DNA of 64,000 bases from the NCBI GenBank assembly GCA_965261695.1, contig OZ253474.1:2914001-2978000 (forward strand), written 5' to 3'. Shown here piece by piece: positions 7,788-16,575 of this stretch. The notes beneath the pieces were generated by a model. The model had not been told where the DNA came from and did not search any database. It saw only the letters and a list, made by a program, of their open reading frames with translations. The position numbers were made by a program, and so were the translations under genes. Origin of the DNA: Bin5 sp965261695 (lineage in GTDB: Bacteria > Chloroflexota > Anaerolineae > Caldilineales > Caldilineaceae). Each line of letters opens with the position of its first letter. Within the stretch, counting starts at the first letter, position 1.

Positions 7788-8045
7788 AACCGTCTACGAA
7801 TTGATATTCACTTTAGAAATTTTTCTTACGTAAACTCTCGTAAATTCTCGTAAATTCGTGCAAACTCTCGTAAGCGCTCGTGAACTCTCGTGATTTCTCG
7901 TACGAGCGTTTCAGGCGCCCGCATCATATATTCGTATCAATGACCTCCCAATGCCCCTCTTGTTTCCCCTCCTTTTCGCCGGATCGCCCCCCTCACATCT
8001 CACCCCAATTCCCTGCTACACCCCAATCCCAGGGCAATTGCATCC
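7788..8045 (+). repeat. Repeat F, copy 1, with a CTCGTAAA short-period array
   Basis: It aligns in inverted orientation with 46560-46345. Shared blocks are CGTCTACGAATT, ATATTCACTT, GTAAACTCTCGTA, CTCGTACGAGCGTT, GGCGCCTGCATCAT or GGCGCCCGCATCAT, and CCTCCCAATGCCCCTC. Bases 7822-7908 are an imperfect array of CTCGTAAAtt-like units spaced about 10-11 bp, longer in this copy than in the other. There is no coding potential. Confidence 0.75.
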
Positions 8046-8777
8046 GAATTGGGTCTAAACACCGAAATGCTGCCATGATCTCTTCCAGATCGGGTTCAGA
8101 CACTGTAAATTGTACGAATGATGGCGCGCAGGCTATCAATCTGACCGGTTTCGACGACCGACGGCCTTTGTTGCGCTGAATTTCCGTCGTCAATCAGCAG
8201 GCTTACAGCGATTTCCACCGATTATCACGTCCTCTTGTTAGGAATCCCGACGGGATTGGCATACAGAATTGGCATACGGATTTAGATGCCTATGCCCTGT
8301 GCCCGGTGTCCTTGCAAGAGCCTGAACAATCGTATACGCTGTATCCATAGCTGAAAGTCCAAGGCGACAGCGAACCATCTCTGTACCTTAACAAACGGAT
8401 ACTATCTTGCAGAACATACTTGGTTGCAAAACTATAACGCCGCCGCCATCGGCGCGACACGCTGCGCCAAACCGCAAAAATTATTGCAGAAAGAGCAAGG
8501 CAGCACATGAATTCACGCGGCAATTCGCGCCACTTCGCGCCATTTTGATACTCTCCGCCCGCCCCGACAGGATACCGACAGGATACAGAGCAGGGCATCA
8601 CATGAATTCATGCAGCGCTTTGCCCCGCTCTGCGCCTGTGCCCCGCCCGCCGCGACGACGCCGGCGGCCTTCGCCCAGCCTCCCGTCTCCCGTGGTCCAC
8701 CGAGAATTTTCTTGCCCAATCTCACGAAATCTCTCCTGCCAGCGCTCCTGCCTGTCAACCCATCCAACCACCCCAAA
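8046..8777. other. Gene-free region within repeat zone 1
   Basis: No credible gene. Internal duplications are visible: GCACATGAATTCACGCGGC (8501-8521) and CACATGAATTCATGCAGCGC (8598-8617), and TTTAGATGCCTATGCCCTGT (8281-8300), which recurs near 8924-8943 with one change. Confidence 0.5.
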
Positions 8778-8943
8778 CAAGCTTCTGATCTGAATCCCAT
8801 TCGAAACAGAGACTTTTCGGGCGAATATAGCAATCCAATCGGGGCCGTCTCGCCTGCCCTTACGCAATCCGGAATGCGCCATACGCAACTCAGCAAAAAG
8901 CCGGTTCCCGATGTGGACGCACTTTAGATGCGTATGCCCTGTT
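8778..8943 (+). repeat. Direct repeat D, copy 2, with TTTAGATGC-TATGCCCTGT tail
   Basis: Second copy of the segment at 7531-7680, followed by the TTTAGATGCGTATGCCCTGT element also found at 8281-8300. It ends just before the candidate nusA promoter. Confidence 0.65.
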
Positions 8944-8952
8944 CCAGTAGAG

Positions 8953-8981
8953 TTGCTCTCTTGTCCGCAACCTGTTATACT
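8953..8981 (+). promoter_or_regulatory. Candidate sigma-70 promoter for the nusA cluster
   Basis: TTGCTC (8953-8958), a 17-base spacer and TATACT (8976-8981) fit a housekeeping promoter. It would give a leader of roughly 300 bases before nusA. The leader (about 8990-9290) contains no credible gene. nusA leaders are often regulatory in other bacteria, but I see no named element here. Confidence 0.45.
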
Positions 8982-9293
8982 GCTATGCAATCGTCATTGG
9001 CTTGTATGATTCGATAGAGTCGTGTGTCTGAAGTGGGTTCCGCCCACTTTTCTTAATTCTACGGAAGCGTTGCCCGCACTTTCTGTTCGGAGCGTCTGTT
9101 TCCCTAGAATCTGTGTTTCGGTCTTTGCGCCGGATAGCGATTGAGCGCAATGCTGGCGGTCCGTCGCCATAACGGACTGGCTGGGAACGCTCCTGGGACC
9201 CTGTCCGTTTGGGTGTCGCTGACTCCATCTGCCGGACACGTAGCGGCGACTAAAATGCTGAGTCGTCAAGTTTTCAGGAGTAGTTGAACAAAA

Positions 9294-11102
9294 ATGTCTA
9301 AAGAACTCATCGCCGGGATCAATCAGGTTGCCGTGGATAAAGACCTCGACAATGAGGTGATTTTCGACGCGATCGAGTCTGCCCTTATTTCGGCCTACAA
9401 GCGCAATTACGGTTCTGTCGCCAATGTGTCCGCTGAGGTGGACCGGGCAACGGGCGAGATGAAGGTGTTCGCGGAGAAAGAGGTGGTCGATGATATCCTC
9501 AACCCCAACACCGAGATTCTGTTGGAAGATGCCAAAACGATGGAGCCGTCTTCTGAATTGGGTGATGTCGTTCTGGTGCAGAATGCGCCCGGCAACTTTG
9601 GCCGTATTGCGGCGCAGACCGCCAAACAGGTGATCTTGCAGCGGATCCGAGAGGCCGAGCGGGATACGGTCTACGAAAACTTCGTCCACAGAGTTGGTGA
9701 GACGATCACCGCTCAGGTTCGCAGCATCGATCTCGTATCCGGCGCGGTCACGATTCTGATCGATGACAGACACGAGAATCTTCTGCCGCGCGAGGAGCAG
9801 ATCCCATCGGAGAATCTGCGCCGGGGCGATTATATCTCTCTGTACGTGGTGGATGTTCACCGCAACAGTCGCGGCCCGATGATCAAGCTGAGTCGCACCC
9901 ATCGTGATCTCCTCCGCCGGTTGATGGAGCAGGAAATCCCGGAGGTGCGGGATGGCACGGTCGAGATCAAGGGAATATCCCGCGAGCCGGGCGCGCGCAG
10001 CAAGGTGGCGGTGATGGCAACGCTGCCCGGCGTGGACCCGGTGGGCAGTTGTGTGGGGATGCGGGGTATGCGCATTCAGAATATTGTAATGGAGTTGGCC
10101 GGTGAGAAGATTGATGTGGTCGAGTGGAGCGGCAATCTGCGCACCTTTATCTCCAATGCGCTTGGCCCGGCCAAAGTGCAGAGTGTGCTCCTGGAAGAAT
10201 CCAGCAACGTCAAGACGGCAATCGTTATTGTGCCGGATCGACAGTTGAGCCTGGCGATTGGCAAGGCGGGCCAGAATGCCCGCTTGGCAGCCAAACTGAC
10301 GGGATGGCGGATCGACATCAAGAGCGAAAGCGAAGCCCGCGCCGAGGGATTGGACCTGCTGGCGGCCGAGCAAGCGCAGATGGCGGCCGGTGAACAGGAC
10401 CTGCTCAGTATGGCGGAGAAGATTCTGCGCGACAGGGATGAATCGACGACCCGCGAAGACACATTCCGGCAGGCCGCGGCGCTGCTCCAGAAGCAGGATG
10501 CCGCCAGCCGAGTGACCGATCAGGGCACGGCAGCCGAATGGCCCGATTCCTTGCCGGCGCAGGATGACGAGCGCGGCATCGGGGTTGATGCCGGGGAGGC
10601 GTTGAGCGCTTTTGAGCGGGCGGCGGCGGCTGTCCGCAACGAAGAACCGCCGATCGTTCCGCTCGACGAATTTGCGATTGCCGAATCGAAACCGTTAGGC
10701 TTGAGCGAGACCTCGGATGACGACGGCGTTCCTGAAAAGCGAGTAGAGGAGAGTGAACAACCCGCTCCTCAGGCCTCGGAATTGGCGCAAGAATCAACCG
10801 AAGAAGAGCGCATGTTGCGGGCCGAGGAACTGCCGCAGGTGATTACGGCGGATATGCTGCGCCAACGGATGGCCGCGCGCCAGCAGGGGCGCTCTGCCGA
10901 CGCTCCGTTCGGTTCGCCGGACGATATGGAGGTGCCTGCTGAACTGCTTGAACCTCTAAAAACAGCCGAAGAGGTCGATGATGAGGTCGGCGAAGAGGAC
11001 AGCAAGGCGCGCCGCGGCAGCCAGACAACCCCGAAGAAGCAGCCGAAACGTTCGAAGGCGCGACGACCACGCGGGCGCGACACCAGCTTTGGCGAGGATT
11101 AG
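9294..11102 (+). CDS. nusA: Transcription termination/antitermination factor NusA
   Basis: A 602-aa factor that binds RNA polymerase and nascent RNA to modulate pausing, termination and antitermination. The N-terminal polymerase-binding domain is at about residues 1-125 (MSKELIAGINQVAVDKDLDN), followed by an S1 domain (about 130-200) and two KH domains (about 225-345). The KH region contains the GSCVGMRGMRIQNIVMEL and DRQLSLAIGKAGQNARLA signatures, the latter with the KH2 GKxGQN loop. The last 250 residues are a long, acidic, low-complexity tail ending in a basic KKQPKRSKARRPRGR stretch. The start follows an AGGAG site. rimP, which often precedes nusA, is absent; the gene follows a repeat region instead. 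Confidence 0.97.
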   Translation: MSKELIAGINQVAVDKDLDNEVIFDAIESALISAYKRNYGSVANVSAEVDRATGEMKVFAEKEVVDDILNPNTEILLEDAKTMEPSSELGDVVLVQNAPGNFGRIAAQTAKQVILQRIREAERDTVYENFVHRVGETITAQVRSIDLVSGAVTILIDDRHENLLPREEQIPSENLRRGDYISLYVVDVHRNSRGPMIKLSRTHRDLLRRLMEQEIPEVRDGTVEIKGISREPGARSKVAVMATLPGVDPVGSCVGMRGMRIQNIVMELAGEKIDVVEWSGNLRTFISNALGPAKVQSVLLEESSNVKTAIVIVPDRQLSLAIGKAGQNARLAAKLTGWRIDIKSESEARAEGLDLLAAEQAQMAAGEQDLLSMAEKILRDRDESTTREDTFRQAAALLQKQDAASRVTDQGTAAEWPDSLPAQDDERGIGVDAGEALSAFERAAAAVRNEEPPIVPLDEFAIAESKPLGLSETSDDDGVPEKRVEESEQPAPQASELAQESTEEERMLRAEELPQVITADMLRQRMAARQQGRSADAPFGSPDDMEVPAELLEPLKTAEEVDDEVGEEDSKARRGSQTTPKKQPKRSKARRPRGRDTSFGED

Positions 11103-11166
11103 TTCGACAAGTAGCGCGGCTGGTGGACAGTAGACATCACGCCGACGCCATCCGCTCATCGTTGAC

Positions 11167-11466
11167 ATGGCAAAACGGGCAAAGGGACCGAAACCGCGAG
11201 GCATTCCCCGGCGGATGTGCATTGCCTGCCGGGAGTCGGACGGTAAACGCGAATTGATCCGTCTGGTACGCCTTGCGGACCAGGTTGTCCTGGATGAGAC
11301 CGGCAAGAGGGCCGGTCGGGGCGCGTATGTTCACCCGCAGATCAGTTGTTGGGAAAGAGCGCTGGCCGGTTCGTTGCTACAAAAAGCGTTGCGAACGAAG
11401 ATCGGCGCCGAAAATCTGGAGTCGCTTTCTGCATCCGTGTCCGAGCTTCTCGTTTCCGGTTTCTAG
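11167..11466 (+). CDS. rnpM: YlxR/RnpM family RNA-binding protein
   Basis: A 99-aa YlxR (DUF448) protein. Members bind RNA, and in Bacillus subtilis YlxR/RnpM binds RNase P RNA and modulates its activity. Visible signatures are RRMCIACRESDGKRELIRLV near residues 16-35 and the GRGAYVHPQISCWERAL segment. It lies 64 bases after nusA and before infB, the classical nusA-ylxR-infB order, which supports the call. Confidence 0.92.
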   Translation: MAKRAKGPKPRGIPRRMCIACRESDGKRELIRLVRLADQVVLDETGKRAGRGAYVHPQISCWERALAGSLLQKALRTKIGAENLESLSASVSELLVSGF

Positions 11467-11978
11467 TGGGCGCCGCCAGCGGGCGCTCAAAAACGAATGA
11501 GACGGCCCTCTGGACCTGAGCGCTGTTTAGGCACGACGTAGCTGATGGAAAGGAAATATCCGATGAACAGAAGCCGATTGTCCGCTCCCTGATATGTACC
11601 GGCATCGTGGGCTGACATTGGTTGTCCAACGGTTTTGGCCGCCGTTGACGCCAGCGGTTCGGACATTTGGCCGAGCAGGCCAAATTGGTTTGGAGAGGGG
11701 AAGGGTACAGGAAAGCGAGAGATGGTGTAACGACTTGTCCGTCCACCAGCAGCTCCTCTTGGCTCTCCACAGCTGACCTTCCTCACATACAGCTCGTACA
11801 CTCTTCATCCCAATCAATAATTCATGTGAAGTAAGAGAAGGGTCACGCAACTTGACGCTTGGCGCTTTTCAACTATCCGCTCCCCAGAAAACATCGCAGG
11901 CACGGTCGAAATCTGGGCAGGGATTCATGTTGCGCAGGGCGCAGGATAGTTGGATGTGTAAGTTGGAGGATAGGAAAA
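11467..11978. other. Intergenic region between rnpM and infB
   Basis: About 510 bases without a supported gene. Frames on both strands show no family resemblance. The ribosomal protein gene (L7Ae type) found here in some bacteria is not visible. The first bases carry a CTAGTGGGCGC motif also present in the intergenic repeats before rbfA and truB. Confidence 0.5.
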
Positions 11979-13859
11979 ATGACAACTGCAACCAAAGAAC
12001 CTACCGAAATTCAGGATGACAGGCAGGCTGACGGCGCCTCAAACGGGGAAGTCGCCGGTTTGCCCGCATCCATCATCGTGGAAGAGTACGTCACCGTCCG
12101 CGCATTGGCCGAGAGGATGGATCGCAGCCCGATCGACCTCATCAAAGTGTTGATGCAGTTCGGTATTATGGCGCCGATTGATCAGACTCTGGATCATGAT
12201 ACAGCCGCCATTGTGGGCGAGGAACTCGGGATCGAGGTGCTGTGGCCGGCTGCGGAGGACGAGTTGGCGGAAGAGGCGCCCGCCGAGGATCAAAGACCCA
12301 GAGGGCGGGTGATGATCCAGCAGATCGTGGCCGAAGAGGCGGACAGGAATCTCGTAGAAAGGCCGCCGGTCGTGGCGGTCCTCGGTCACGTGGATCATGG
12401 CAAAACAACGCTCCTCGACCGCATCCGCCGCACCAACGTGGTGGATACGGAGGCCGGCGGCATCACCCAGCATACCGGCGCCTATCAGGTGGAAGTCGAT
12501 GGCAAGAACATCACCTTCCTGGATACGCCCGGCCACGAAGCGTTCACCGCGATGCGGGCACGCGGCGCGCAGGTCACGGATATGGTTATTCTCGTCGTCG
12601 CCGCAGACGACGGCATCATGCCGCAGACGCGGGAGGCGATCAGCCATGCCAGGGCAGCCGGGGTAACGATCATCGTTGCGATCAACAAAATCGATCGTCC
12701 CAACGCCAGCATTAACCGGGTGATGGAGAATCTATCGGCTGAGAATTTGACGCCGGAGGAGTGGGGAGGCGAAACTGTCACTGTGCCGATCAGCGCGCTG
12801 ATCGGTGACGGTGTCGACGATCTGTTGGAGAACATTCTGGTCGTCGCCGAGTTGGACCAGCACAAGGCCAATCCCAAAGGCCAATGCGTCGGCACGGTGA
12901 TCGAGGCGGAACTGGACAAGCAACGCGGCATCACAGCGACCTTGCTCGTGCAGAACGGGACGCTGAGAAGCGGGGATTCGTTGGTTATCGGCGAAAACTG
13001 GGGACGCATCAAGGCGATGTCCGACTACGAGGGGAATCCGCTGAAGGCGTCCGGGCCGAGTACACCGACCATCGTGCTGGGTCTCAATGGCGTCCCGCGC
13101 GCCGGCGAGGTCTTTACCGTAACCAAGAGCGGTAAGGTTGCCCGTGCGCTGGTTGCCGAACGACAAAATCAGGCTGCGCGGCAGACGCGGAGCGCCGCAC
13201 CGCCGCCGATGACGCTGGAGGATATGTTCGCCCGCGTTGAAGGCGGGGAGGCCGACACCCTCAATATCGTCGTGCGGGCGGACACGCAAGGTACGTTGGC
13301 CCCGGTTGTACACAGCCTGGAACAGCTCGCCAACGATGAGATCAATGTCAAGATCATGCAGTCGGCTGTCGGTGACATCACCGAATCCGACGTCATGCTG
13401 GCGGAGGCCAGCCAGGCGATCATCATCGGATTTGGCGTGAACATAGACAAATCCGCTCTGGTGCGGGCCGGACAGTCCAGCGTCGATATTCGCCATTATC
13501 AGATTATCTACAAAATGATCGAAGATGTGGAACAGGCGCTTGTCGGGATGTTGGATCCGATTTTCGAGGAGGTGGTCACCGGCCACACCGAGGTGCGCCA
13601 GATGTTCCGCGTGCGACGCGGCGGGTTGATTGCCGGCTGTATGGTGTTGGACGGGGTTGTCAAGCGCCACAGCCAGGCGCGCCTGATCCGCAATGATACG
13701 ACGATCATCACCACAACGATCGAAAACCTCAAGCGTTTTGCCGAAGATGTCACCGAGGTGCGGGCCGGGTATGAATGCGGCATCAATCTGGCTGGCGTCA
13801 ATACGGATCTTCAGGAAGGCGATATCATTGAGGTCTTTGAAAAACAACAGGTGCGATAA
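11979..13859 (+). CDS. infB: Translation initiation factor IF-2
   Basis: A 626-aa GTPase that delivers initiator fMet-tRNA to the 30S subunit and promotes subunit joining. A short N-terminal region with the IF2_N helix (about residues 36-88) precedes the G domain. Visible GTPase motifs are GHVDHGKT (136-143), DTPGH (182-186) and NKID (236-239), followed by domains II-IV including an RQTRSAAPPPMTLED linker. The ATG at 11979 is preferred over an upstream frame extension because GGAGGA (11965-11970) lies just upstream and the extension does not resemble IF-2. The N-terminal domain is short compared with E. coli IF-2, as in many Gram-positive and Chloroflexota homologues. Confidence 0.97.
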   Translation: MTTATKEPTEIQDDRQADGASNGEVAGLPASIIVEEYVTVRALAERMDRSPIDLIKVLMQFGIMAPIDQTLDHDTAAIVGEELGIEVLWPAAEDELAEEAPAEDQRPRGRVMIQQIVAEEADRNLVERPPVVAVLGHVDHGKTTLLDRIRRTNVVDTEAGGITQHTGAYQVEVDGKNITFLDTPGHEAFTAMRARGAQVTDMVILVVAADDGIMPQTREAISHARAAGVTIIVAINKIDRPNASINRVMENLSAENLTPEEWGGETVTVPISALIGDGVDDLLENILVVAELDQHKANPKGQCVGTVIEAELDKQRGITATLLVQNGTLRSGDSLVIGENWGRIKAMSDYEGNPLKASGPSTPTIVLGLNGVPRAGEVFTVTKSGKVARALVAERQNQAARQTRSAAPPPMTLEDMFARVEGGEADTLNIVVRADTQGTLAPVVHSLEQLANDEINVKIMQSAVGDITESDVMLAEASQAIIIGFGVNIDKSALVRAGQSSVDIRHYQIIYKMIEDVEQALVGMLDPIFEEVVTGHTEVRQMFRVRRGGLIAGCMVLDGVVKRHSQARLIRNDTTIITTTIENLKRFAEDVTEVRAGYECGINLAGVNTDLQEGDIIEVFEKQQVR

Positions 13860-13930
13860 GTTTCTGGTTTTCAGTTTTTGGTTTATAGTGGGCGCAACGA
13901 GACACTGAGAACTGACTGCTGATAAATTAC
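13860..13930. repeat. Intergenic repeat before rbfA
   Basis: The gap contains GGTTTTCAGTTTTTGG, then TAGTGGGCGC and ACTGAGAACTGACTG. It shares the GGTTTTCAGT and AGTGGGCGC blocks with the segment before truB, and the start codon follows within 15 bases. No Shine-Dalgarno is evident. Confidence 0.65.
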
Positions 13931-14395
13931 ATGACTACAATCCGTCAGGAACGGGCCGCGGAACTGCTCTATCAGGAACTATCGATTTTGATCAGCAACG
14001 CACTGGATGACCCGACGTTGGAGTTGCTGGCGGTGACGAATGTCGTGGTAAGCCGTGATCTGCGCGTGGCGAAAATCTATATTAATCAGGATAGCGACAT
14101 TCAGCGCGGCGCGGTTCTCGCCAGACTGAAGCGCGCCGCTCCTTTTCTGCGGCGTCAATTGGCCCGGAGCGTAACGTTCCGCGCTGTGCCGGAGTTGCTC
14201 TTCTATTACGATGATACGCCCGAACAGGCCGCCCGGGTCGATGAACTTTTGCAGAGCATTGCCGAGGAACGAGAGATGCGCCAGCAGGATCTGAAGAACG
14301 AGAGTGGTCAGTTCCTCCCTAATTCCGAGGAGCCCTCTGGGCCACTCTCTTCCCCGGATTTCTCCTCCGTCGATGCTCAGAAAGAGGATGCATGA
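13931..14395 (+). CDS. rbfA: Ribosome-binding factor A
   Basis: A 154-aa KH-type factor needed for late 30S maturation and 16S rRNA 5'-end processing. The core spans residues 1-115: TIRQERAAELLYQELSIL, then LAVTNVVVSRDLRVAKIYIN, then LRRQLARSVTFRAVPELLFY with the VPEL motif typical of RbfA. A hydrophilic tail of about 35 residues follows. It overlaps nrnA by four bases (ATGA), indicating translational coupling. Confidence 0.95.
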   Translation: MTTIRQERAAELLYQELSILISNALDDPTLELLAVTNVVVSRDLRVAKIYINQDSDIQRGAVLARLKRAAPFLRRQLARSVTFRAVPELLFYYDDTPEQAARVDELLQSIAEEREMRQQDLKNESGQFLPNSEEPSGPLSSPDFSSVDAQKEDA

Positions 14396-15477
14396 ATTTT
14401 GATGCGTCCTTGTTAAAGCAGGGTACCGCTTACGGCCAAGAGGGCGCTCCCGTTGCGCCGCCGCCCCGCCTGCTCAACCTCCTGGAAACCAGCCATCATG
14501 TCCTCTGCATCAGCCACGTAAGCCCGGACGGGGACGCGGTCGGGAGTCTGCTCGGCGTGGGCGCGATATTGCGTGCGCTAGGTAAGCAGCCGGTTCTTGC
14601 TCTCCAGGACGAACTGACGCCGGAGTATCAGTTTCTACCCGGCGCAGAGACGATCATCGGACCTGCGAATTTATTCGACGCGCCCCAGCTCAGGAGGGAC
14701 GCGGAAGTTGCCCAGAGCTATGATCTGATCGTCTGCCTGGACACGTCCAGCATTGACCGAATGGGCAACGTCTACTGCCCCGAATTCCACGATCAGATCC
14801 CGCTGGTTGTGATCGATCACCACATCACCAACACGTTATTCGGCACTGAAAACTGGGTGGACGCAAGCTGCGCAGCCACATGCCAGATGCTTGTGCATCT
14901 GGTGGATGCCCTGGACGTGCCGCTCACCAAGGAGATCGCCGTCTCGCTGCTGACCGGCCTCGTGACCGACACGCTCTGTTTTCGGACGGCCAATACGGAT
15001 GCGAATGTGCTGCAAGTGACCTTGCGGCTGTTGCGCGCGGGCGCAGACCTGAGCCATATCGTCAGCAACACGCTCGACAGCCGAGCGTTCAGCCTTGTGA
15101 AGCTGTGGGGGGCCGGTCTGGCAACCGTGCAAATGGAGGACGGAATCATCTGGGCGACTCTCAACGCCGAGAGCCGCCATCAGAGCGGTGCTGAACTTCA
15201 CCAGAGCGATGGCCTTGCCAACTTCCTTGTGACGGTGCGAGAGGCTGACATCGGTGTCACATTTGCCCAACGATTTGCCCAAAGCGGACGGGAGTTGATC
15301 GAATGCAGCTTTCGGGCCAAGCCAGGGTTCAACGTGAGCCAGGTGGCGTTTGCGTTTGGCGGCGGCGGGCATCCACCGGCAGCCGGCTGTACGGTTGCCG
15401 GCAGGTTAAAGGAGGTCTCGGCCCGGGTTGTGGCAGCGTTGCACGAGTTGCGCCGCCAACGTCTATCCGAGTCTTGA
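14392..15477 (+). CDS. nrnA: DHH-family phosphoesterase (NrnA-like oligoribonuclease/pAp phosphatase)
   Basis: A 361-aa cytoplasmic enzyme expected to degrade short RNA oligonucleotides and 3'-phosphoadenosine 5'-phosphate. The DHH domain shows motif I SHVSPDGDAVGS (about residues 42-53), the DTSSIDRMG segment and the DHH signature VIDHHITN (about 140-147). The C-terminal DHHA1 domain has the glycine-rich FGGGGHPPAAGCTV near residue 320. Its position between rbfA and truB is the conserved order for bacterial nrnA. It has about 30 extra residues before the DHH domain. Confidence 0.92.
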   Translation: MNFDASLLKQGTAYGQEGAPVAPPPRLLNLLETSHHVLCISHVSPDGDAVGSLLGVGAILRALGKQPVLALQDELTPEYQFLPGAETIIGPANLFDAPQLRRDAEVAQSYDLIVCLDTSSIDRMGNVYCPEFHDQIPLVVIDHHITNTLFGTENWVDASCAATCQMLVHLVDALDVPLTKEIAVSLLTGLVTDTLCFRTANTDANVLQVTLRLLRAGADLSHIVSNTLDSRAFSLVKLWGAGLATVQMEDGIIWATLNAESRHQSGAELHQSDGLANFLVTVREADIGVTFAQRFAQSGRELIECSFRAKPGFNVSQVAFAFGGGGHPPAAGCTVAGRLKEVSARVVAALHELRRQRLSES

Positions 15478-15491
15478 ATTTGCAGTCCTTG

Positions 15492-15546
15492 GTTTTCAGT
15501 GGGCGCGCGCTTAACAACTAAGAACTGAAGACTGTCTACTGAAAAC
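15492..15546. repeat. Inverted repeat GTTTTCAGT / ACTGAAAAC abutting the truB start
   Basis: GTTTTCAGT (15492-15500) and ACTGAAAAC (15538-15546) are perfect 9-bp inverted repeats. The right arm ends one base before the truB ATG, so a hairpin in the mRNA would place the start codon at the foot of the stem. The loop holds GTGGGCGCGC and AGAACTGAAGACTG repeats. Confidence 0.75.
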
Positions 15547-15547
15547 G

Positions 15548-16573
15548 ATGAAAACCGATCTGCACGGAATTCTCCTTGTCGATAAACCGGGCCGTCCAGA
15601 CACCCCGGCCGACGCCGATGATGCGGCCTCTGCGGAGTTGCCGACCAGCCACGATATTGTGCAGCGCGTCCGGCGCTGGAGTCGGCAAAGACGCATCGGC
15701 CATACCGGCACGCTGGACCCGATGGCAAGCGGGCTGCTGGTATTGTGTCTGGGCGTCGCGACGCGGCTGGTGGAGTACTATCAGGGGCACGACAAGACAT
15801 ACGAGGCGCGTGTGACGCTGGGGCGCGCCACCGATACGTACGACGCTGTCGGTCGAACCGTCATGCGCAGTTCGATTCCACCTCTGACTGCAGCTGATGT
15901 GGAGAAAGCTCTGGCCGCCTTTCGGGGCCAAATTGCACAGAAGCCACCGATTTATTCGGCATTGAAGCAGGGCGGTGAGAGGCTGCATCGCAAAGCCCGG
16001 CGCGGTGAGGCGGTGGTCGTAGCGCCGAGGTCGGTTACGTTTCACGAGATCAAGCTGCTTTCCTTTGCGTCGCCGGATGAGATTTTGCTCAGGATACACT
16101 GTTCCGCCGGCGCCTATGTACGCAGCCTGGCCCACGCGCTGGGGCATGCATTGGGCACAGTTGCCCACCTGGGTGATCTGCGCCGATTGGGAGCCGGTCC
16201 GTTTTCCGTCGCCGATGCGTCAGCGTTGCCGACCATTGAAGAAGCCGCTGGCGCCGGACGTCTGGCCGACCTGCTGGCGGCGCCGGACGCCGGCCTGGGG
16301 ATGCCCTGTCTAACCGTCAGTGAGGAGGAACAGGTCCGCCTGGGCCACGGGCAGAAGGTCTATCGTAACCGCGCCTTCCCGGCCCCGCTCGCCGCCGCCT
16401 ATGATCGTCGCGGCCGCTTTCTCGGGATCGCGCGCGCGCTGACGGCTGAAGGCAGCGGCGACAGCACATTGTGGAAAGCCGAAAAATGGCTTGCCCAACA
16501 GCTGGGGAGTTGTCAGGAGTCAGTTTTCAGTTTGCCCGTTTCCACTGAAAACCAGGAACCAGAAGCTGATTAG
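15548..16573 (+). CDS. truB: tRNA pseudouridine(55) synthase TruB
   Basis: A 341-aa enzyme that converts U55 to pseudouridine in the T-loop of tRNAs. The N-terminal GILLVDKPG is followed by an unusual acidic insertion of about 25 residues before the catalytic region. The catalytic aspartate lies in GHTGTLDPMASGLL (about residues 56-69). The YYQGHDKTYEARVTLG and GAYVRSLAHALG segments are also typical. The last 15 codons run into a short repeat (CAGTTTTCAGTTT), so the natural C-terminus may have been altered by repeat insertion. No Shine-Dalgarno precedes the start. ribF begins two bases after the stop. Confidence 0.95.
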   Translation: MKTDLHGILLVDKPGRPDTPADADDAASAELPTSHDIVQRVRRWSRQRRIGHTGTLDPMASGLLVLCLGVATRLVEYYQGHDKTYEARVTLGRATDTYDAVGRTVMRSSIPPLTAADVEKALAAFRGQIAQKPPIYSALKQGGERLHRKARRGEAVVVAPRSVTFHEIKLLSFASPDEILLRIHCSAGAYVRSLAHALGHALGTVAHLGDLRRLGAGPFSVADASALPTIEEAAGAGRLADLLAAPDAGLGMPCLTVSEEEQVRLGHGQKVYRNRAFPAPLAAAYDRRGRFLGIARALTAEGSGDSTLWKAEKWLAQQLGSCQESVFSLPVSTENQEPEAD

Positions 16574-16575
16574 AC

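Noticed and set aside
7822..7908. CRISPR array
   Set aside because: Units are about 10-11 bp, imperfect and without unique spacers; no cas gene is in the window.
8994..10373. 459-codon minus-strand frame
   Set aside because: Antisense to nusA and its leader, with no motif; nusA itself shows full S1 and KH signatures.
12732..13847. 371-codon minus-strand frame
   Set aside because: Shadow of infB; sense strand has all IF-2 motifs.
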